A stretch of DNA of 64,000 bases from a virus, in the IMG/VR virus record IMGVR_UViG_3300040801_004519, positions 1-64,000 of that record; one strand, 5' to 3'. Shown in pieces: positions 1-10,100 of the stretch. The notes beneath the pieces are model-generated. The model saw only the letters and a list, made by a program, of their open reading frames with translations. It was not told the DNA's origin and did no database searches. The translations under genes and the position numbers were made by a program. Numbering within the stretch: the stretch's first letter is position 1; every line of letters begins with the position of its first letter.

Positions 1-3000
1 GAGGTCAATCCGGGGTTTATTGCGTCGAGTGATGTCTGGACAGTCTCAGTAACACCTTCTGACGGATTCGAATTTGGTTCAGCGGTATTTAGTGATCCTA
101 CAGTTATCTCTAAGAAACAACTTGCCTTTCCTGTCAAGAATCCGGTTATTCTTCCAGAAAAACTAACCGTAAATGATCCAGTTTTCGCTCAGTTTGAGTA
201 TTCTGGAAATATTGAAGACCTTGATATTCAATGGTTCATTAATGGTGTATTGAGAGAAGAGTATTCGGGAAAGCGACTTATTCGGCCAGAGCTTGAAGTC
301 GGAGATCGGATACAGTTTTCTGTAGGAAATTCCAATTCATCGTCATCTTCAGTTGCTATCGAGTCCAATTTAATCAAAGTTCAGGAAGTTCAAAGCAACA
401 TAAGAGGACTTCTCGTCAACGGGAAGAGATGGTCTCCAGGTGCTCCAAATGATCGACCTGTTTTAACTTGGGAAGCACAAGATTTTGATGATGTAGCTCA
501 TATAAAGATTGGAAAGTTCCCTGGAGATTCAAGTATTCTTGATGAGGTAGTAGCAAGACCAATCAACAGATTTGCAGTTCCTTCAGGTCTACTTAAGTTT
601 GGGGAGCATTATTGGGCTACTGTTTCTGTTGGCAAAAGCGATTCACAACTAACATCGACAGATTACGCTTGGTTTTCTCTTTCAGGATCAAAATGGTCAA
701 ATTCAGTTGATGCTGCAAGAGGGTGGACCATCGAAGCCTCTGTGTCTGAAGTTTCGGGAGGACATGGAATACGAATCGCTGATGGTGTACATTTCGCTGA
801 AATATCTTTTGACAGCGAAGCCGTCTCAGTTGTTTCAAGAAATACTTCATCTTTCCCCATTGATATGCTGAAGGCAAACATCATTACTGCTACAAAGCAA
901 GATGATGTACTCTCACTATATGTAAATAGAAGATTTGCATTTGAGACAAAACTAAACCATTTTACAGATGAAAAGTATCTGGAGTATGGACGGATTCGTT
1001 CATCAGGTGACGCGACATGGGGTTCCGTTAAATATACGACTACTGGGCCATATTCCCCTAGTTCTCCCGAATACCTTGAAGAGGTTCTAAAAGTTGATGA
1101 GCGTTTAGCAGGGAAGTCTATCACAAGTTTGGGCAACAATTCCTTCTCAACTTTTATGGGAGTATCGTCCTATGATGGTATTGCAGAAGTGTTCGATTTC
1201 AATGCTTTTCAGGGCGGTGTAACTTCACCATGTGCAGCTAAGACCTTTAGCCCTATCACTGGCATATCGCCTTCTGAAAACGGAGAACACCTCTACCTAT
1301 GTCATTTTGCGGGTGCCACACATTTTAGAGGACACCCTATTGTCAAATATGACGATGAAGTTGATTTCTCAAGTAGTCCAAGCGATTCTTCTTTCTTCAT
1401 AGAAGTTAATTCTGATACTTCAAGGAACCTTTACAATACAGGTGCAGGCGCAGTTCTCGACACCCGAGGAACGGGCGGAACTTGGTACTACACTCAGGAT
1501 CGTCACGGGCAACCATGGTTCGATATTCTTCCTGGAGCGGATTGGACAGTAGATTTTTCTGCCTCCTTTGCAAACTTAATTCATGACAATTCCCAGGATT
1601 CTTCTGTTAATCAAGAGGGGATAGGCGTCTACGTAAACGATGGAGTTTCTTCCGAAATTGTAAGTTTCACAAACGATAGGATTTCGTTTACAAGTTCTGG
1701 AGTAAGCACAAAGAGAGATATATCTGAGTTCGCAGATTATAGACTTTTGAAAAATGACGGTAAGCTTGAACTTTGGTCTCGTACTGGAGATTCGAAATAT
1801 CAAGTTATCTTAAGGTCATCACCAAAATTTGAAGCAACTTCAGAAGGAAATGCTTCGAGAGTTGATGTTGTTGAAGATGACTACGGAGTACTACACGCCG
1901 TTTGGCAAGATGATGGGAATACAAACGGTTCCCAGATTTACTATTCTAATAACAATGGTTCTGGCTGGTCTATACCTGATTTGATTGTTGATTACGAGTT
2001 TATCGCCTCATCTCCATCGATTTCGTACTCTAACAATGAGTTGCATGTATTCTTCGAACACCGAAAATCGACAAAGGCCTCGATTGGGACAGTAGTTTTT
2101 GCGGATGAAGTTTGGTCTGAACCAACAACCATATTCGATTCTGGTAATGCCGAATCTCCGAAGGTTGGTTCTAACGGTGACTTAACAGCATTAGTCTGGT
2201 CGGCAACTGAAGCCGGAAGCCAATCGGTATATTTTGCAACGTACAAATATGGAGAATGGTCTGTTCCCAAAAAGATGGGATCAGGCTCTCATCCATCTGT
2301 AAGTATTTCTAGCACACATGCTGCCGTTTCTTGGTCAGATGGAGAGGAGGGTAATTCCTCAATTTTTGCATCTGTACTTGAGTTTGACGGCTCGTGGACA
2401 TCAGTTGTGGAAGTTTCTGATCAATCAAGTAAGGATGCTGATATGTCGGACATACTTATTGATGGATCAATGATTCATGTTGTATGGCATGACAATCGCC
2501 ACGGTGAGTACGAGATAGAAGGATCGTTCTTTAATACCGACTTAGTTTTATCTTCTGGTCCAAATCGATTAACGAATAGAAGCAACGCTATCGGATATAC
2601 AAGCATTGGCTCTAAATCTCCAAGCTTGTCTCTCTGTAGCGATGAGAACAAAGTAGTCTTGTTTTTTGAAAAAACTAATGGCTTTGATGTAGACCAACCA
2701 AACGATCCAACTTTGCAGCCACAGTCAGTCATGTGTGCGATTGAGTTTGACCGATCTTCTGGAAACTGGTCGTCCAGCGGATTTGGAGGTAACGATACTG
2801 TTATAAGTTCATCAGAACATTATTTCTATCGACCAAGGTCTTCTAAGGTCACATCATCTCCGATTCATATCCTTTATGAAGCACAAAGGGTAGATGATGG
2901 TCACTTGTCTCGAAATCTTAGATTTTCTAGAATCAAGGATGCTGTCTATGTACCCACGGCAGGCTCGACTTATACCGCAGATAATGCAGATGAAGACGAC

Positions 3001-6000
3001 CTTGACCTAGCTGTTAGCGGGCAACTACCTCGGAAAGAAATTCGCTTTGGAGATTTCTCGTCTCTTCTAAAGGGCCGATCAATCTGGTCAAACTTTTCGT
3101 TTTTGATTAATGAGGGCGTAAGGCCCTTTGAAGCAACCGCCTCTAGAGTAGAAGACGATTCCACCGGAGATACCAGAACTTATAATGCTATTGTTGGCCG
3201 CAACGGTGATGCATGGATTGGCAACCAGAAAGGCTTTGTTTTTTACAGCGTAAGTGACAACTCTATATATTCGTATAATGATGATCAGGCCTTTTTGAAG
3301 ACAGGAAAAGCTTCTGCATTGGCTATGAGAGATGATGGACTTTTGGTTCTTGCTGGTTCCGATTTTGCTTCGTCTAGTATAGACCATATAAATTTCCAGA
3401 GCGCAGCAGAGTTAGCCCAGGATGGTGACAATAACGAGACTCTTGTTATAAGAAACCTATTCTTTGACTCAAAAGGAAGGTTGTGGATTTCAAAAAACCA
3501 AAGAGAGGATGGGGAATATCCCACTGTTTCAGTAGTTACAGTTACCACTCGAACGAGCGCATATGGAGTAACTCCTGTTATTTCTATATCTGAAGATTTG
3601 GAGGGGGATTCCCACAGCATTCGAGAAGTAAAAGCTAAGGCGGTCAACCAGATCGTAGAAGATGGGGATGTAATCTACATTGCTACTGAATATGGTTTCT
3701 GGATTTGGGATGGTGGTGCGCCAGTCCACCTCACTGTAGACAATTCCAAGATACCTTCAGATCGAGTTCTAGGCGTTGCAGCCAGAAACGGAGAAGTATA
3801 CGTTGCAACGGCATCGGGCGTTGCCAAGTTGCAGGGGAACGACTTTATCAGGTTTGAAGTTGACGGATCATCATGGAGTAGTAACTGTCGAGCCATCGCT
3901 TGGCAGGGGAGCCGAAACCTGTGGATTAGCTCTCTCTCTCGTGTGTCTCAAGTCCAGTTTTCCCCAAGCGGCGATGTCGATGGAGTAATTCAATATGAAA
4001 CATCTGATTACGCAATTGGTGCAAACAGATATGACGACTTAAAGACATTTTATCTTCAAGGCCCAACACCAGAGGGTTACCCGCAGGTTCTCGTCAACGG
4101 CAACATTGTTGATGGTGGGTATGTCCTATCTTCAGACAACAGGGTTGTAGAATTTGATTCGCCGCTCATGTATGGTGATCGAGTTGAGATCAGATTCTTA
4201 AAAGGAATAGAGAGCATATTTGACGCAAGGCAGAATCCTTCGGAAATCAGGAACCTTGGTAAATTAGATACAAAGATTGATTCTATATTTCAACTGTCAA
4301 CTGGTTCTATCTACCAGAAAATGCAGGTGGGCGATAAAACTGGCTTGTTCGAGCTTATCCGTAGAGACAATAGCTCACCTTTCGATCAAATTGTTCTGGA
4401 TACCGCTCCCCCTTCTGGTGAACTCACCATCGAACGACAAGTCTCCAAGAATCAGCTTTTGGTCAACATAGAGAACGCACAAGATGACTTGTCTGGTGTC
4501 TCTAAGATGATTATCTCTAACTTTCCTAATTTCACGGTTGATGGTACAAACCCTCAACAGCCTGTAGATTTTGCGACTGAAGCAATACATACAATTGATA
4601 CTGATTCAAATAATACAAGCACTATGCTCTCCTTTTCTGATAGCCAGGGAAGCGGAAGTTGCATAAGAAGATTCACTGCCAGCGAAGATAATGATACCTT
4701 CTACGTTGGCACATCCAGTCCAGCAAAAATACTTCGCTGGAATGGATTTACTGGAGAATGGATTGAAACAACTCTTGATTCTTCAGCTTCAGCCTCTGTT
4801 GATAATTTGATTGTTTATAAAGATCGCCTTTATGCCATGGTTGGAAGGTCCGGTGGGACTACCGCGATTTACTATACGACAAATGGTTCGACTTGGATTG
4901 CACTGGGAGTAAGCATTGCAGCGCCACATGCTTATGGAGCTTGCGTTTTCCAAGATACACTTTGGATTGGAGCACATGACGGATTTGTTTATGCATTTAA
5001 CGGGGGGAATCCCGCGAATGATCCAAATGCTTTTAGGAAAGAATACGATACCGGAACCGATGCTGTATTCGCATTAGAAAGTGCCCGAGGCTCGCTTTGG
5101 TGCGCTACCGGAAACGATGGACAGATCGTGGAAGTTAACGTAACCACGGATGCTGTTTCCGTAGTTCACACCGATGTTGATCCTCAGATCGTATCCCTAG
5201 ATGTATTGTCCCGTCTTGGCCGATTCTTTATATACGCCGGAACAAGTACAACAGCAGAGCTTATATTCAGAAATGCGATTGGCGGTGTCTTTGAAAGAAG
5301 CTTCATTGATGAACCTGCAAGAGTAAACAGGGTGAAAATTGATGACGCTGCAATGCGAATGTGCATTGGTGACACAATCTATCAAGGAACTGCTGAGCCT
5401 AATTTCTCTGGCTGGAGTCCCTTAGTCAAGCTGGATGGGACAGTTATTGATTTTGAGCCTTCTTCATATGACGGTGACATAAACTTGATCGAAGTTTGGT
5501 CGGTAACCAATGACAAAGTGTACAGGACAGTACCATCTAACGATGTGAAGAATGTATATCTTCAGTTGATTGATGCTGCCGGGAACAAGTCTGCATCAGG
5601 AGATATATTTGGATCAATATCCATTGATGATCTTGCTGGCTTTGTTAATGAGAACAAAATCATTACCATGGACATCGATGGTAATGAACTTGATGCAATT
5701 GAAACCGATTCACCTTATCGATCTGCCAGCAAGCTTGAGGAGGAAGCAGGAGAATACTTTAGTGAGATATTCTTTGGAACCGACAACCTGATTGCTTGGG
5801 ACTTGATGACCTGGAACTGCGACGTACCCGATGATACTGAGGTTGTTATTAGTTTAAGAACTGCGGATACAAGGGATGGGGTGCTCGCTTCTCAGTGGAA
5901 AACACACTATGGGTCCAACTTTAGAACGGGCGTTAACCTTGGATTCTTGCGAGGAAAGTACATTCAGTTTAGAGCTACGCTCTCATCAAAGAAACGCGGT

Positions 6001-7101
6001 GCCACTCCAACACTTTTCAACGTTGTTATCAAGGCCAGAACTAGTGAGGCTACGTACTTCTACACCACTAACTTTATCCATGGAAGTAAGGTGAAAAGTG
6101 GCTTACTTACAGCAGAGGATATAATTCCTGTTTCGGCAGAAGTTGTCTATGCCATCGACACCAATAACAGTGTAAACTTTTCTGATTATCAAGTCATTGA
6201 GAAAGACACGCTGTTCCACACCGATTCTGGCCAAACTGGAGATGGTCTTCGCATAGGCGTCAAGTTTATCACACCGTCCCCCTATGACATCCCTACAGAT
6301 GTTTTTGGAGAGTACGGGCCATATAATGAACCTTTGATAGTAAACTCAATAAACTTCACCGAAGAAGATTCTGGTCCACATGAATTTACGGTACGTTTCT
6401 TTGAAGACCCATCCATGGAACAAGAAGTTTTTGTTGCATCGACAGCGGAAAGCATTGATGGCTGGTCAATTGACGGATCACCTATCGATGAAAGTAGTAG
6501 CCATGTAGAGGTTGCAGATGGAGGAAGCTCAGTCATATACGCTATAAATGCGGAATCAAATTTGCTTTGCAACACTTACTACTATATTAAGATTGAAGCT
6601 TATGATGTTACTGACGATTCTACGCGAACGGTATTAAGCGGAGATGCCTTCGTCTACGCATGCAACGCAACTTTTGTTGATGACGTAAGTATCGAGTTTG
6701 ATGCACCCGAATCTGCAACTTACAATTTTAGAGTACGGCTCTTTGATGATCCCAAAAGAACAAGTCTTTTGAAGACTTACTACACGGGAACAAATCCTGA
6801 GCTATTCTCGCTAAACAGCGGAGAGTTCCCGAGCACTGGTGCAAGTTTGACTTCCGGTCAAACGGCTGAAGTTTTACTTCTTCCTCCAAAATCTGAGCTA
6901 CAGGTGGAGAAGGTTTATCATCTCTCCATCGATATATTCAATGGAACAGAGTTTTTTGATGAAGACAATGAGCTTACGCTTCGAATAAGCGACCCTGTAG
7001 CAGATGAATATTGTGGAGAATATCAAGGCGTGCCACTTGTTAAAAATATGGGTATAGCTTTCTCCCTCGAAGACGGAAGGCAAATCAGATTTAACAAATG
7101 A
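1..7101 (+). CDS. Giant tail-fibre/adhesin-like protein, 5' end outside window
   Basis: The reading frame is open from base 1, so the gene begins upstream and at least 2366 residues lie here. A TTG at 250 could serve as a start, but the codons before it encode the same kind of Ig-like beta sequence, so I treat the gene as 5'-partial. The sequence is Ser/Thr/Asp/Asn-rich and almost free of Lys-rich or hydrophobic helices, as expected of an all-beta extracellular protein. Visible modules are Ig-like segments near the N-terminus, two LamG-like stretches, BNR/sialidase-like propeller repeats (LHAVWQDD, IHVVWHDN), then two-component-propeller-like repeats (DAWIGN, RLWISKN, NLWISSL). No signal peptide can be judged. 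It is the first of three giant structural-type genes; the next starts 20 bp downstream. A receptor-binding fibre or baseplate role is inferred from architecture only. Confidence 0.7.
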   Translation, partial: EVNPGFIASSDVWTVSVTPSDGFEFGSAVFSDPTVISKKQLAFPVKNPVILPEKLTVNDPVFAQFEYSGNIEDLDIQWFINGVLREEYSGKRLIRPELEVGDRIQFSVGNSNSSSSSVAIESNLIKVQEVQSNIRGLLVNGKRWSPGAPNDRPVLTWEAQDFDDVAHIKIGKFPGDSSILDEVVARPINRFAVPSGLLKFGEHYWATVSVGKSDSQLTSTDYAWFSLSGSKWSNSVDAARGWTIEASVSEVSGGHGIRIADGVHFAEISFDSEAVSVVSRNTSSFPIDMLKANIITATKQDDVLSLYVNRRFAFETKLNHFTDEKYLEYGRIRSSGDATWGSVKYTTTGPYSPSSPEYLEEVLKVDERLAGKSITSLGNNSFSTFMGVSSYDGIAEVFDFNAFQGGVTSPCAAKTFSPITGISPSENGEHLYLCHFAGATHFRGHPIVKYDDEVDFSSSPSDSSFFIEVNSDTSRNLYNTGAGAVLDTRGTGGTWYYTQDRHGQPWFDILPGADWTVDFSASFANLIHDNSQDSSVNQEGIGVYVNDGVSSEIVSFTNDRISFTSSGVSTKRDISEFADYRLLKNDGKLELWSRTGDSKYQVILRSSPKFEATSEGNASRVDVVEDDYGVLHAVWQDDGNTNGSQIYYSNNNGSGWSIPDLIVDYEFIASSPSISYSNNELHVFFEHRKSTKASIGTVVFADEVWSEPTTIFDSGNAESPKVGSNGDLTALVWSATEAGSQSVYFATYKYGEWSVPKKMGSGSHPSVSISSTHAAVSWSDGEEGNSSIFASVLEFDGSWTSVVEVSDQSSKDADMSDILIDGSMIHVVWHDNRHGEYEIEGSFFNTDLVLSSGPNRLTNRSNAIGYTSIGSKSPSLSLCSDENKVVLFFEKTNGFDVDQPNDPTLQPQSVMCAIEFDRSSGNWSSSGFGGNDTVISSSEHYFYRPRSSKVTSSPIHILYEAQRVDDGHLSRNLRFSRIKDAVYVPTAGSTYTADNADEDDLDLAVSGQLPRKEIRFGDFSSLLKGRSIWSNFSFLINEGVRPFEATASRVEDDSTGDTRTYNAIVGRNGDAWIGNQKGFVFYSVSDNSIYSYNDDQAFLKTGKASALAMRDDGLLVLAGSDFASSSIDHINFQSAAELAQDGDNNETLVIRNLFFDSKGRLWISKNQREDGEYPTVSVVTVTTRTSAYGVTPVISISEDLEGDSHSIREVKAKAVNQIVEDGDVIYIATEYGFWIWDGGAPVHLTVDNSKIPSDRVLGVAARNGEVYVATASGVAKLQGNDFIRFEVDGSSWSSNCRAIAWQGSRNLWISSLSRVSQVQFSPSGDVDGVIQYETSDYAIGANRYDDLKTFYLQGPTPEGYPQVLVNGNIVDGGYVLSSDNRVVEFDSPLMYGDRVEIRFLKGIESIFDARQNPSEIRNLGKLDTKIDSIFQLSTGSIYQKMQVGDKTGLFELIRRDNSSPFDQIVLDTAPPSGELTIERQVSKNQLLVNIENAQDDLSGVSKMIISNFPNFTVDGTNPQQPVDFATEAIHTIDTDSNNTSTMLSFSDSQGSGSCIRRFTASEDNDTFYVGTSSPAKILRWNGFTGEWIETTLDSSASASVDNLIVYKDRLYAMVGRSGGTTAIYYTTNGSTWIALGVSIAAPHAYGACVFQDTLWIGAHDGFVYAFNGGNPANDPNAFRKEYDTGTDAVFALESARGSLWCATGNDGQIVEVNVTTDAVSVVHTDVDPQIVSLDVLSRLGRFFIYAGTSTTAELIFRNAIGGVFERSFIDEPARVNRVKIDDAAMRMCIGDTIYQGTAEPNFSGWSPLVKLDGTVIDFEPSSYDGDINLIEVWSVTNDKVYRTVPSNDVKNVYLQLIDAAGNKSASGDIFGSISIDDLAGFVNENKIITMDIDGNELDAIETDSPYRSASKLEEEAGEYFSEIFFGTDNLIAWDLMTWNCDVPDDTEVVISLRTADTRDGVLASQWKTHYGSNFRTGVNLGFLRGKYIQFRATLSSKKRGATPTLFNVVIKARTSEATYFYTTNFIHGSKVKSGLLTAEDIIPVSAEVVYAIDTNNSVNFSDYQVIEKDTLFHTDSGQTGDGLRIGVKFITPSPYDIPTDVFGEYGPYNEPLIVNSINFTEEDSGPHEFTVRFFEDPSMEQEVFVASTAESIDGWSIDGSPIDESSSHVEVADGGSSVIYAINAESNLLCNTYYYIKIEAYDVTDDSTRTVLSGDAFVYACNATFVDDVSIEFDAPESATYNFRVRLFDDPKRTSLLKTYYTGTNPELFSLNSGEFPSTGASLTSGQTAEVLLLPPKSELQVEKVYHLSIDIFNGTEFFDEDNELTLRISDPVADEYCGEYQGVPLVKNMGIAFSLEDGRQIRFNK

Positions 7102-7121
7102 ACAACCGATAGTTCTGACAT

Positions 7122-10100
7122 ATGCCTCTATATACGCAACACTACCGACTTGGCATTAAGCTTTCGGGCGAAGCATATTCTGCTTCTCTTGATAGAGCAA
7201 GAATGCTCACGATTGACAGCCAGCTTGATTTCATTTCTGACATTGTTGGAGATGGGAAAGTCTTTGGTTGGGATGTTGAGCCTCAAACATTCGGCATGTC
7301 GGTAGGAGATGGGATTGGGATCATAGACAAATTTGTCGTTCAAACCTTTGGGCCTATCTTTGTGCCACTAGACGAAGGTGAATCTTTCCTTTTTGCAAAA
7401 ATACGTGAAGGACAGTTTGGTGGGTATAGCGATTTCGCTGGACCTGTATCCTTTAACTACGTCGATGAATCGTCTCCCGATGCTCCTTCTTCGGCAAGTG
7501 CCTCAGCGGTATCATTTGAATCAATATCCTTGTCCTGGACAGAATCGATCTCGGATGATGCTTTTGAGTATGAGATATGGAGAAGTATTGACAACACTGG
7601 CTCTGGTTGGAATAGTGTTACTGAGCCTTTGGTTACTGTCGATGGAACAGTATTCGTCGATACTAATTTAGATCAGCAGACAACTTACTATTACAGGATA
7701 TACACCCTCGACCCTTCAGGCAACAGGTCTTCTACCTATGCCTCGACTAGCGCCTTGACACTTGATGATCTTCGTGTTCCCCTTGCACCAAGGGGGATGC
7801 AGGTGTTCACCTCATCGAGTCGTATCCAGGTTGTTTGGCAATCATCCCCCAGCAATTTTGTTAGTGGCTATAGGGTTTCTGCACAACCTTTGGACGTAAA
7901 TGGTAATCCTTCGGGTGATTCACTTTCAGCAAATATAGTATCGTCTTCCTTTTACACTTTCAATGGCCTTGACAACGGTACACGATATAAAATTTCTGTG
8001 CAAGCCAAACAGGTTAATGGCGTGTTGTCGCCTGAAGTGTCACTGAACTCCACACCCTCTGAAAACGATGGTCCGCCTGATGCAGACTCACTTGCTGTTG
8101 AGGAGTTTTGGGACGGTACTAATTTGAGCCTAAACCTTGAGTGGGATCAAAACTCTGACTCTGCGTCAGGTCCGCCATTCCGGTGGCAAATCACTCTTGT
8201 TGAGGATGGAGAGAGAAACTCAAACCCAATTCTTGTTTCTGGGCTTCGACAGAAAGTACTCATAAATAATGCTAGGTACGGAGATGAATCAAGGCCCATA
8301 TCTGAAAAGTCCAATTACTTAGTTCGGATTCAGGCAGTTAATCAATCCAACACGAAAAGCTTTGGAACGATTAGTCAAATTAAAACGAGTAAGTGGTCAA
8401 ATCCACTTCCGGTATCTAATGTTGCTTTAAATCTTTTCAGGAATGAGAACTTAAAAGTCACTTGGTTGAATCCAGTTGATGATTTTGAGAGAGTGCTAAT
8501 AAGCCTAACAAAGTTCGATCCAGCAGCAGATTCTACATCAATAATCATTTCTGATTTGAGCGTAGGCAAGGCAGAATCATATACCAGTCCAATACTTATT
8601 GAAAGCGGAGTTGTCTATTCTGCCTCCGTGGTAACTGTGGATTCTGGGGGTAATAAAAGTGAAATACAGCAGACAGATTTTTCCACAGAATCTGGTATTC
8701 CGCTTCCGCTTCCACCAACGGCTGTGAGAGCAAGAAGCCGACTTGGTTATGTTTCTGTACAATGGGATGTAAGCTTATCACTTGGGATTCAAAAGTACAA
8801 AGTCTATAGGACTCCATTTGCTTTTCTGGGTGATCCTATTTCTGCTACTGAGATAGCAACCGTGGATTCGGATGTTTACCAGATTGATGACTACAGCGTT
8901 GATGTCGGAGAACGTTACACCTATATGGTTGTATCAATAGATTCATTCGGAAATGAATCAAGTGGTCCCTCACAAGGAGACTTCTCATTTGCCTCCGCTG
9001 ATGTTACAGTTGACAATAGCTCGGGGATTGAGGAACCAAAAGACTTTGAAGGTAACTTTGACAGTGATTCCTTTAATTTAACTTGGTCTAATTCAAATGA
9101 TGGATTTGACGGGTATCAGGTGTTCCGATCCGAGAACGGCGGCATATATCACAGGGTTGCTTCTATTGGAAGATCAGAAACCTCCTGGTCCGATACCAAC
9201 TTTAACAAGATAAATGGCTCCACTTACAGCTACGTTCTGCGTAAGTATCGCAATGAAGCTGAGTTTGAGATTCGTGAGAAATCCGCACTTGGAAAAGGAT
9301 CAGTATTCCTTGGAAAGTTAGATGTGGATAGTTCTGGTAACGTTGTATATTCTGAAGATGCCTTTGTTGACCTGTCCATGTTGAGGGGGCCGATACGGAG
9401 AGAAGCCAGAAAGCGTCTCGCAAAGCATCGTCATTTTAAGTTCTCCGAAGAAGATGATCGGAGAATTAGTCTCGATACGAATTGGAAAGTATCGGATTGG
9501 TCTACAAGCAGGGGTACGGTGTGGACTACAGAAGAAAACATATTCGACACAGGATTGTTCTCTGTTTTCATTGATGGCAATCCTACAAATATCTTGTATG
9601 ATTTAGATAAAGTGAGGGGCGAGCTTACTTTTGAAGAAAGTATTGATGAGGACTCGCTTGTTGAAGTTGTGTTTTCTGATTTAGCAGAAACACAAGGTAT
9701 TTTGCCGCCCCAAAAGGTGGGAGATGTTAGTGCATCTCGTTTTGATCGAGGGAAAATACCAAAGGAGGCAATTCCCAAAATAAGTCATGAAGGAAGAAAA
9801 AGAGACAGGCTTCTTCCAAGACAGAATTTCTACACTTCTGGTGATGGCTTTGTGTTTTATCCAGATGACAGGGCTAATAATTCTTCCACAAATAATGTTG
9901 ATAATTTTGATTCGGAAATGTTTTACTCACTGGCTCCAGGTAGTTCAGAGGGTTCGATACTAGCTGCAACTGGTCGATCTTTGATGCTTAGCAATAACGC
10001 AGGTGTAGATTGGACCAATGTTCTCACAACTAACTCTTTGACAGACTTTTTTAAGGATGTCTATAAAATAGATGATAATAATTGGGTCGCAATATCTAGA

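Noticed and set aside
250-7101. TTG at 250 as the real start of the first gene
   Set aside because: The frame is open to base 1 and the upstream codons encode similar beta-rich sequence, so the gene most likely starts outside the window.
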